8,373 bases of DNA, from positions 1 through 8,373 of the forward strand of contig RFKJ01000500.1 of NCBI GenBank assembly GCA_003694325.1. The letters run 5' to 3'. This document shows positions 1 through 5,339 of the stretch, in pieces. The DNA comes from Deltaproteobacteria bacterium (lineage in GTDB: Bacteria > Myxococcota_A > UBA796 > UBA2385). The translations under genes were made by a program, and so were the position numbers. The notes beneath the pieces were generated by a model. That model made no database searches. It saw only the letters and a program-made list of their open reading frames with translations, and was not told the DNA's origin. How positions within the stretch are numbered: the stretch's first letter is position 1; each line of letters begins with the position of its first letter.

Positions 1-43
1 GAGGTGGGGGCCGAGGAGCGCGGTCGGGGGAGTGCGCAGGTCC

Positions 44-71
44 ATTGTAGTACAAGCGGGTGCCCTGTCAG
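44..71 (-). promoter_or_regulatory. sigma-70-like promoter reading left out of the window
   Basis: Read on the minus strand, CTGACA (66-71) is followed by a 16-nt spacer and TACAAT (44-49). Each hexamer differs from the sigma-70 consensus (TTGACA, TATAAT) at one position. It stands out because it is an AT-rich patch in very GC-rich DNA. It lies downstream of the stop of the minus-strand amylase gene, so it would drive a separate transcript whose gene lies beyond the left edge. An ATG overlaps the -10 box (43-45) and is therefore an unlikely start codon for that transcript. The match is seen directly; promoter activity is inferred. Confidence 0.55.
45..55. repeat. 11-bp perfect palindrome over the -10 box (operator candidate)
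   Basis: TTGTA-G-TACAA is a perfect inverted repeat with a one-base centre. It covers most of the -10 hexamer of the leftward promoter at 44-71. A repressor bound here would block polymerase, so it is a plausible operator, although an arm length of five is short and could be chance. No regulator gene is visible in the window. Confidence 0.35.
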
Positions 72-89
72 CGGGGCGCGGCGGGACGC

Positions 90-113
90 GCCGGCGGCGC
101 CCGGGCTGCCGGC
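90..113 (-). terminator. GC-rich hairpin downstream of the amylase gene
   Basis: Two copies of the self-complementary hexamer GCCGGC (90-95 and 108-113) flank an inner GC/GC pair and a six-base loop. This gives a roughly nine-position stem with one mismatch on the minus-strand RNA. It begins 23 nt after the amylase stop codon and lies before the next leftward promoter, where a terminator is expected. There is no U tract, so it is at best a non-canonical terminator, and GC-rich DNA makes such stems by chance. Confidence 0.3.
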
Positions 114-136
114 GGAGCAGCGCCCTGGGGCGACGA

Positions 137-2605
137 TCACCGAGGAACCAGCACCCGGGCGCCTCGGGCCGGCACCGACACCTCGATCCGGTCGTCCGCC
201 CAGCTCACGGTCTCGCCGGTCAGCACGTCGGACCACGAGGCGGCGGCCGGGAGGCCGGCGAAGGTCGCGCCGTTGCTGAGCTGGCGGTCGGCGTCGCCCG
301 CGTTGAGGATCACCAGCGCGCCGTCGTCGTCGGTCACCCGGGCCCAGGCCAGCACGTCGTCGTCGAGCCACCACTCGGTCTCGTCCCCCGACCGGAGCGC
401 CGGGTGATCGCGCCGGGCTCGGGCCAGGGCCTGGACGGCGAGGAGGACCCGAGCGGGATCGTCGCTGCCGGTGGTCGCCCGGACCGCGTCGGCCACGTCT
501 TCGACGCTGGAGAGCGCGTCGCCGACGTGCCACCACAGCGGCTGGCGGTTGTCGGGGTCGCCGTAGCCGGGGAGCCCCAGCTCGTCGCCATAGTAGATGA
601 GCGGCACCGCCGGGCGGGTCAGGACGAAGGCCCAGGCCAGGATGAGGCGGTCGTAGGCCCACGAGGAGTCGGTGGGCACGCCGGCTCGGGCCAGGGGGTC
701 TCCGGCACAGACATCTCCCCCACCCCAGGCGACCTCGGTGATGAACCGCGTCACGTCGTGGTTGCCCAGGAAATCGCTCATCAGGGCGCCGGCGTAGCGA
801 CCGCGGCTGTCCTGCATGGTCGCCGACAGGTCCCGCATGGACGCGGTGCGGGTACCCACCGCCGCCCGCAGGGCGTAGAACAGCGGGAAGTCGAACTGCC
901 CGTCGAGCTGGTCGTCACCGATGTAGGAGGCGATGCGATCGGCGCCGTCGAAGGTCTCGCCCACGGTCCAGAACTCCTCGTCGCCTCCGGCATCGCGGTG
1001 CTCGATGCCCTCCTGCACCCGGCGGGCGAGGTTGTACTGCACGGCGTGGGGCATGTGCTTGGCGGCGTCCACCCGCAGGCCGTCGAGGTCGTAGGTCCGG
1101 GCCCACCACATGGCGTCGTCGAGCATGGTGACCATCACGTCGGCCCGGGAGTAGTCCAGGTCGGGGAGGTAGGGGGCGAACCAGCAGGTCTCGGGGATGT
1201 CGTCCCAGTTGTCGGCGTCCTCGCAGAGCGCCTCGTCGTTGAACCAGGTGTCCCGGTGCTCGGCGTAGTAGGGGTGGTCGACGTGGACGTGGTTGATGAC
1301 CAGGTCCATGACGACGCGCATGTCGCGTTCGTGGGCCGCCGCCACCAGCGCCCGGAGATCCTCGTCGTCGCCGAAGTGCTCCTCGACCCGGCGCGGCGCG
1401 GTCGGCCAGTAGGCGTGGTAGCCGGCGAAGTCGGCGTCGCACTGGCCCGGCCAGGCTCCGGCGGCGTTGTCCTGGGGGTTGGACAGCCACAGGGTGCGCA
1501 CGCCCAGCTCGTCGAGGTAGGGCAGGGCGTCGCGGATCCCCGCCCAGTCCCCCCCGGCGAAGTCGGCGATCTCCGCCGAGGCTCCCTCGGCCGCGTCGTT
1601 GGTCGGATCGCCGTTGGCGAAGCGGTCGACGAAGGCGAAGTACATCGGGCCGTCCCGCCACCCCTCGCGGGGATCGTCGACGTCGGTCCACACCGGCACC
1701 CACAGCGGCTCGCTCACCGCGCCGGCGGCGTCGGTGGCGGTGGCCCGGAGGGTGTGGCGACCCGGTGCCAGGCCGGTGAGTTCCACGTGGAACGACCCGC
1801 CGTCGGACGACACCTCGACCGGCGTGTCGTCGAGCTCGACCGCGACCTCGGTGACCGCCGCACCGGTGGCGGCGGGGGTCACCGTGACCTCGGCGGACAG
1901 CGAGCCAGCGGCGCGATCGACGTCCAGCCGCTGCAACGCCAGGGACGGCACGGTGCAGTCGGGGACGACCAGCAGGCTGTCGCAGGGCGGGTCCGGCTGG
2001 GAGCAGTCCAGGGTCCAGGGGTCCGAGCCGGGGTCGGAGGTCCCGGCGGGGCAGAGGACCTGGCGGGCGTTGGCGTCGCAGTAGCTGCGGTCCTCGGTGC
2101 TCTCGCTGAATTCCACGGTCTCGACGATGCGGTAGGACCAGGCCCCGGGGGCGAGCTGTAGATCGAGTCGCCAGCGGCCGGGTTCGTCCTCGACAAAGTC
2201 GACGGTGCCGCCCGCGGCGTCGACGAGGGCGCCGGCCAGGGTGACGGCGGTGGTGGCCTCGGAGTTGGCGTCGTGGGTCAGGGTGACCGGGCAGGCGATG
2301 CCGCCGACGAGCACCGGCAGCTCGGCGCTGGCGGCCCGGCCGTCGCCATCGGTCACGGTCAGAGGGACGGCCGTGGCCCCGGCGAAGGCCGGGTCGGCGG
2401 CGAGCATCAGCAGGCTGCCCAGGGTGTCGGTGCGGACCCCGGTGGCCGGGTCGGCGTGGAAGGTCAACGGCGGGGTGCCGCCCTCGACCGATGGGAGGAG
2501 GTCGACGAGGAGCGGTTCCCCCCCCGGGGGGAGGGTCACGGTCTCCAGCGGCAGCCAGGCGGGAGGATCGGCAGGGACGCAGGCCAGGATCAGCGCGAGG
2601 AGCAT
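137..2605 (-). CDS. modular GH13 alpha-amylase-family lipoprotein
   Basis: This 822-residue exported enzyme should cleave or rearrange alpha-1,4-glucans such as starch, glycogen or maltodextrin. All four GH13 signature regions are visible: DLVINH (434-439), GLRVDAAKH (509-517, nucleophile D513), GETFDG (549-554, acid/base E550) and FLGNHD (612-617, D617). VDRFANGDPTND (near 327-338), GYHAYW (395-400) and YYGDELGLPGYGDPDNR (671-687) also fit amylase/neopullulanase-type barrels. The barrel covers about 315-735, followed by a beta-rich domain C to the end. About 300 residues precede it: an Ig-like segment (about 18-102), a CBM48/E-set-like segment (about 105-165), a Cys-containing stretch (C176-C217) and another Ig-like segment (about 224-306). 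The signal is very short (lipobox ILAC, C9). An in-frame TAG four codons upstream (2615-2617), with no start codon between, fixes ATG 2605. Family assignment is firm; exact substrate and product pattern are not determined. Confidence 0.93.
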   Translation of the reverse strand: MLLALILACVPADPPAWLPLETVTLPPGGEPLLVDLLPSVEGGTPPLTFHADPATGVRTDTLGSLLMLAADPAFAGATAVPLTVTDGDGRAASAELPVLVGGIACPVTLTHDANSEATTAVTLAGALVDAAGGTVDFVEDEPGRWRLDLQLAPGAWSYRIVETVEFSESTEDRSYCDANARQVLCPAGTSDPGSDPWTLDCSQPDPPCDSLLVVPDCTVPSLALQRLDVDRAAGSLSAEVTVTPAATGAAVTEVAVELDDTPVEVSSDGGSFHVELTGLAPGRHTLRATATDAAGAVSEPLWVPVWTDVDDPREGWRDGPMYFAFVDRFANGDPTNDAAEGASAEIADFAGGDWAGIRDALPYLDELGVRTLWLSNPQDNAAGAWPGQCDADFAGYHAYWPTAPRRVEEHFGDDEDLRALVAAAHERDMRVVMDLVINHVHVDHPYYAEHRDTWFNDEALCEDADNWDDIPETCWFAPYLPDLDYSRADVMVTMLDDAMWWARTYDLDGLRVDAAKHMPHAVQYNLARRVQEGIEHRDAGGDEEFWTVGETFDGADRIASYIGDDQLDGQFDFPLFYALRAAVGTRTASMRDLSATMQDSRGRYAGALMSDFLGNHDVTRFITEVAWGGGDVCAGDPLARAGVPTDSSWAYDRLILAWAFVLTRPAVPLIYYGDELGLPGYGDPDNRQPLWWHVGDALSSVEDVADAVRATTGSDDPARVLLAVQALARARRDHPALRSGDETEWWLDDDVLAWARVTDDDGALVILNAGDADRQLSNGATFAGLPAAASWSDVLTGETVSWADDRIEVSVPARGARVLVPR

Positions 2606-2686
2606 CGCCTCGTGCTATCGCCCCGGGCGGGGGGCTGCCGGCGGGTCCCCGTGGCCGACGGGCTCCGGCGGCGCTACGGTCGCGGC
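2606..2686. promoter_or_regulatory. divergent intergenic region between amylase and esterase genes
   Basis: This 81-bp gap must hold both promoters of the divergent lipoprotein genes. Neither start has a well-placed Shine-Dalgarno sequence; the amylase has only GAGG two bases before its ATG. Upstream of the plus-strand ATG, TACGGT (2675-2680) is a TANNNT-type -10 candidate ending six bases before the start. In the other direction TAGCAC (2612-2617) ends six bases before the amylase ATG but lacks the final T. That geometry would put transcription starts at or near the start codons, giving leaderless or nearly leaderless mRNAs. No convincing -35 is present, and GC-rich short inverted repeats such as CCCCGGGCGGGG (2621-2632) fill the middle. 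This is a weak inference. Confidence 0.35.
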
Positions 2687-4624
2687 ATGTCGCTGCTTCT
2701 CCTCAGCCTGCTTGCCTGCGGTGAGCCCGACACGGGGTCGCCGTCGTCGCTCCCCGATCGCGCGCCGGGAGAGCGGGCCCCCGTGACCCGCCACTGCGAC
2801 GACCAGGACCCCCTGCGTTGCCTGCTGCCGTGGCCGTCGAGCGCGTTCATGACGGTGGACCCGTCGACCGAGACCGGGCTGCGGGTGGCCGTCGACGCCG
2901 ACGCCCTGCCGGTGCCCGACGATCCCGGCGCGCTCAACCGCGCCGATGGCTTCAGTCGACTGACGCCGGTGGCCACCGCCATCGACGGGGTGCTGGCCGA
3001 CGACGGGCTGGCCCCCTACCCGGCGTGGTCCACCGACGCCGCACTCCGGATCTACAACGCGGAACCGACCGACCCCGGGTACGGTGAGGCGGTGCCGCTG
3101 TGGACGAGGGTCTGGACGGGCAGCGGCGACTACGATCCCGACAGCATCCTCATCGGCTTCCCTCGCCGGCCGCTGGCGCCCGACGCCGAGCACGTGGTGG
3201 TGCTGACGGACGATGTCCGCCTCGTCGACGGCAGCACCCCGGCCCGGCCCCGGGAGACCGCGGTGATCCTCGGCCTGGAGGCGCCGGCCACCGAGGAGGA
3301 GGCGGCGTTGGCCGCCTACCACGCCCCCACCCGGGCGCTGGTCGAGCACGTGGGGCTGGATCCGGCGCACATCCTGCGGATCTGGGACTTCACGACCCGC
3401 AGCCGGGACGACGCCACCCGCCGCCTGGCGTCGATGATCGACCAGGTGGCGGCTGCCGCCGACGGGATGGCCGTCGAGCTGGATGCCTTCGCGACCTCCA
3501 GCGACCCGTACATCGCCGGCGTGCTGCGCGGCCGGGTCACCGGGGTGCCCGACTTCCGGGGGGCCGACGGTCGGCTGGTCCTGGACGAGGCCGGGCTGCC
3601 GATCCCCCAGGGCTCTACCGAGGCGCCCTTCCGGGTGATGCTGCCGGTGGCCGAGGCCGACTACCACGTCAGCCTCTACGGCCACGGCACCGGCGGCGAT
3701 GTCACCGACGGAAGTTTCGACAGCGACTTCGCCCGCTACGGGATCGCCAAGGCCAGCACCGAGTTCATCGGCTGGACCGGGGCCGAGCTGGTGCCGCTGT
3801 TTTCCTCCCTCCACGCCTTCCAGCAGGGGATCGAGGGGTCGACGGCCGGGCTCATGCAGGCGGTGGCCAACACCCAGGCCATCGCCCGGGTGTTGGACGA
3901 CGGGCCGCTGTCCGACGCGCTGGCGGCGGACACCATCCTCGGGTTCGACAACCCCGACGCCGGCCTGCGGCCGGACATGGCGGTGCCCCTGTGGACCGGG
4001 GGCTCCCTGGGGGGGGCGATGGGCAGCGTGATCTCGGCCAGCTTCCCGCAGATCGGGTACAGCGTGTGCAACGTCCCCAATGGTGCCTGGACCCACACCA
4101 TCCCCGGCTCCCTGCTCTACGACACGGCGGTCGAGCCGGTGCTGTCCAACGTCTACGACGACGCCATCGACGTGATCCACCAGTTCATCATGAGCCAGAC
4201 GACCTGGGACGACATCGACGGAGCGGCGTGGGCGGATGCCGCCATCGACAAGGGGACGATGTTCCTGCTGCAGGAGTCGATGGACGACCCGGTGGTGCCC
4301 AACGCCGGCACCGACATCCTCGCGGTGGCGCTGGATGCCCGGATGGTGGGTCCCGCCCTCCAGGAGATCCCGGGCCTGGATTCGGCCGACGAGGTCCGCA
4401 CCGGCGCCGGCCTGACCCAGTACCGGGTGCCGGCCACCGGCGCCTACGACGTGCACGGCTTCGCGGCGCGAGACACGCCCGCCGGGGCCGCAGCCTTCGA
4501 GCAGATCGTCGAGTTCGCGCTGTCGGTGTGGGAGGACGAGGATCCCCGGATCACCTTCCCCGACGGCTGCGCCGAGGTGACGCCATCGGGGGACTGCGAC
4601 TTCTCGACGGTGTGGACGGAGTAG
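2687..4624 (+). CDS. alpha/beta-hydrolase lipoprotein (esterase/lipase-like)
   Basis: This 645-residue exported lipoprotein is probably an esterase or (phospho)lipase. The signal MSLLLLSLLAC ends in lipobox LLAC (C11), followed by a short polar linker. Residues about 36-95, with DPLRCLLPWPSSAF and the later NRADGFS, resemble an N-terminal domain common on bacterial surface lipase-like proteins, in the manner of the VolA/Pla-1 (Lipase_bact_N) group. The hydrolase core follows: an oxyanion-type HGTGG (333-337), the nucleophile elbow GGSLGG (438-443, S440), an acid at D533 or D534 in SMDDPVVP, and H590 in YDVHGF, in the usual order Ser, Asp, His. I chose ATG 2687 because the hydrophobic signal follows at once. 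An in-frame GTG at 2651 would add RRRYGR before it and give a classical charged n-region, so that start cannot be excluded. The hydrolase call is secure; the substrate is not known. Confidence 0.87.
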   Translation: MSLLLLSLLACGEPDTGSPSSLPDRAPGERAPVTRHCDDQDPLRCLLPWPSSAFMTVDPSTETGLRVAVDADALPVPDDPGALNRADGFSRLTPVATAIDGVLADDGLAPYPAWSTDAALRIYNAEPTDPGYGEAVPLWTRVWTGSGDYDPDSILIGFPRRPLAPDAEHVVVLTDDVRLVDGSTPARPRETAVILGLEAPATEEEAALAAYHAPTRALVEHVGLDPAHILRIWDFTTRSRDDATRRLASMIDQVAAAADGMAVELDAFATSSDPYIAGVLRGRVTGVPDFRGADGRLVLDEAGLPIPQGSTEAPFRVMLPVAEADYHVSLYGHGTGGDVTDGSFDSDFARYGIAKASTEFIGWTGAELVPLFSSLHAFQQGIEGSTAGLMQAVANTQAIARVLDDGPLSDALAADTILGFDNPDAGLRPDMAVPLWTGGSLGGAMGSVISASFPQIGYSVCNVPNGAWTHTIPGSLLYDTAVEPVLSNVYDDAIDVIHQFIMSQTTWDDIDGAAWADAAIDKGTMFLLQESMDDPVVPNAGTDILAVALDARMVGPALQEIPGLDSADEVRTGAGLTQYRVPATGAYDVHGFAARDTPAGAAAFEQIVEFALSVWEDEDPRITFPDGCAEVTPSGDCDFSTVWTE

Positions 4625-4656
4625 GGGCGGGTCGAGGCCCCGGAGGAGTAGGGGTG

Positions 4657-4683
4657 CCCGGAGGGTCGGTGGACGCCTCCGGG
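4657..4683. terminator. strong hairpin between convergent genes (bidirectional terminator candidate)
   Basis: CCCGGAGG (4657-4664) and CCTCCGGG (4676-4683) form a perfect 8-bp stem. Inside it, GTC (4665-4667) pairs with GAC (4672-4674) around a GGTG loop, with only G4675 bulged, so about eleven pairs in total. It sits in the 67-nt gap between the stop of the plus-strand hydrolase (4624) and the stop of the minus-strand small gene (4692), and so could end both transcripts. Neither side has a U tract. The structure is seen; the termination role is inferred from position. Confidence 0.55.
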
Positions 4684-4691
4684 AAGAGTGC

Positions 4692-4904
4692 TCAGGCCCG
4701 GGCCTTGCGACCGCGCTGGTCCAGCGTCACGAAGGTGGCTTCGGTGAGCTGTCCGCGCTGGTAGACCATCTGCTCGTTGCCGTCGTCGCGCACGACCTTG
4801 ACGGGACTGCGGCGCTCCTTGCTGAGGGCGCGGGCGGCGAGGATGGCTTCCTTGCGGTCGCCGAAGGTCTGCTTCTGGTCGGGGCCAAGGGTGACGGTGT
4901 ACAT
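4692..4904 (-). CDS. small basic protein of unknown function, weakly DUF2188-like
   Basis: This 70-residue protein has no signal peptide and no membrane segment, so it is probably cytoplasmic. The pattern is a starting beta strand (MYTVTLG), then FGDRKEAILAARALSKE, which looks like an amphipathic helix, then strands around VKVVRDDGNEQMVYQRG, and a basic tail ending RGRKARA. The order of strand, EA-containing helix and strand with a DG turn recalls DUF2188-type small proteins, but the match is loose and I would not assign a function. A GGAG lies four bases before the ATG, the only textbook-like ribosome site in the window. Codon use follows the G/C-ending bias of its neighbours. It converges on the esterase gene and diverges from the large hydrolase gene, so it has its own promoter somewhere in 4905-5339. 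Confidence 0.72.
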   Translation of the reverse strand: MYTVTLGPDQKQTFGDRKEAILAARALSKERRSPVKVVRDDGNEQMVYQRGQLTEATFVTLDQRGRKARA

Positions 4905-4908
4905 CGTT

Positions 4909-4912
4909 CTCC
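4909..4912 (-). promoter_or_regulatory. ribosome binding site of the small basic protein
   Basis: On the minus strand GGAG is followed by AACG and the ATG, a four-base spacing. It supports ATG 4904 as the start, and it contrasts with the exported-protein genes, which lack a clear, well-spaced site. Confidence 0.5.
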
Positions 4913-5151
4913 GGGGAGGAGGTCCGCTGACGGGCCAGCGGGCCGGGTGCAGGATCGACAGGGGCTGCCCGTGCCCCTGCGCCGGTCACGGACGGACGGC
5001 GCGGAAGGAGATACGACCTCCGCGGTCCCCGACTCCAGCGTGGCGGGTCGGAGGTTCGGGAGGCGTCGCCGGGTGGCCGGTGGGTAGCCGGCGCCGACCC
5101 TCTCCGCAACCGCCCCCTGTGGGCGGGGCGGCCCCTGCGGGCCGGCCGGTG

Positions 5152-5188
5152 GGAGGGTCCACCCTCCGGTCCCGGATCGGACTACGAT
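5152..5188 (+). promoter_or_regulatory. palindrome plus -10-like box upstream of the large hydrolase gene
   Basis: GGAGGGT-CC-ACCCTCC (5152-5167) has perfect 7-bp arms around two bases. It is followed 15 bp later by TACGAT (5183-5188), a TANNNT-type -10 candidate. With a normal 17-bp spacer the -35 position (5160-5165) falls inside the palindrome, where no good -35 match is seen. That is the arrangement of a regulated promoter with an operator or activator site at -35. If this is the promoter, the hydrolase mRNA has a leader of about 145 nt. This is a moderate to weak inference. Confidence 0.35.
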
Positions 5189-5226
5189 GGGCCGGGCGGC
5201 GGCGTTGTCGCGCCCGGGCCCTCGGG

Positions 5227-5282
5227 CCTGCTCGCCGGGGCCTGCTCACGGGGGCCTGCTCACGGGGGCCTGCCCGCCGGGA
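5227..5282 (+). repeat. 14-bp tandem repeat, four copies
   Basis: Four consecutive 14-bp units begin with CCTG at 5227, 5241, 5255 and 5269. Units two and three are identical (CCTGCTCACGGGGG); units one and four differ at a few positions (CCTGCTCGCCGGGG and CCTGCCCGCCGGGA). A 14-bp period changes reading frame with each copy. This fits noncoding leader DNA and argues against extending the downstream gene back to the ATG at 5187. Confidence 0.75.
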
Positions 5283-5290
5283 GCGCCCGG

Positions 5291-5330
5291 CCTCGTCCCC
5301 TCCCCTCCCCTGACCTGCCCTCTCCGACCC
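5291..5330 (+). other. C-rich, G-poor pyrimidine tract in the leader
   Basis: These 40 bases contain 26 C, 8 T, 4 G and 2 A, a sharp local shift from the mixed G/C content around them, and they end ten bases before the GTG start. An unstructured C-rich, G-poor RNA is the kind of segment Rho loads on, so a role in conditional termination is possible. It also leaves the start codon without any purine-rich ribosome site. The function is conjecture. Confidence 0.3.
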
Positions 5331-5339
5331 GGACCCGAC

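Larger units (their letters stand above)
4905..5339. other. 435-bp divergent intergenic region rich in repeats
   Basis: I see no supportable gene here. It separates two divergent genes and should hold both promoters. Contents from left to right are as follows. There is a ribosome site for the small gene. CAGGGGC (4959-4965) and GCCCCTG (4973-4979) form a 7-bp hairpin with a 7-nt loop in the small gene's leader. CCGCCC (5110-5115) pairs with GGGCGG (5121-5126). Then come a 16-bp palindrome and a -10-like box (5152-5188), a 14-bp tandem repeat (5227-5282) and a C-rich tract (5291-5330). Open frames across the region are Pro/Arg/Gly-rich and show no domain, as expected from GC-rich noncoding DNA. 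Confidence 0.6.

Noticed and set aside
1..45. Minus-strand open frame from the ATG at 43-45 to the left edge
   Set aside because: The ATG overlaps the -10 hexamer of the promoter at 44-71 and has no ribosome site; only about 15 codons are visible, too little to support a gene.
32..2161. Long plus-strand open frame (about 709 codons) opposite the amylase gene
   Set aside because: It is Val/Gly/His-rich without any domain, and the minus strand carries all GH13 motifs in order; long antisense frames are expected at this base composition.
2518..2531. C8-G6 homopolymer junction in the amylase gene, and a G8 run at 4009-4016 in the esterase
   Set aside because: Considered as possible frameshift errors, but both reading frames stay intact with sensible protein on each side (LPPGGEP and the GGSLGG elbow).
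2273..2686. Upstream in-frame extension of the esterase to 2273
   Set aside because: It would run through the amylase 5' end and the divergent intergenic region with no domain content. Only the short GTG 2651 alternative remains plausible, and it is noted in the gene entry.
2615..4456. Long minus-strand open frame opposite the esterase gene
   Set aside because: Composition is Gly/Arg/Val/His-rich with no motif, while the plus strand shows a signal peptide and catalytic triad.
3100..4764. Plus-strand frame overlapping the esterase in another phase
   Set aside because: Arg/Gly/Pro-rich out-of-frame translation without any motif.
5227..5282. CRISPR-like array
   Set aside because: The units are 14 bp with no spacers between them, so this is a simple tandem repeat.
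5187..5339. N-terminal extension of the large hydrolase from ATG 5187
   Set aside because: It would place 51 Pro/Gly/Ala-rich residues before a lipoprotein signal, crosses a 14-bp tandem repeat that is not a multiple of three, and its ATG lies inside a -10-like box.
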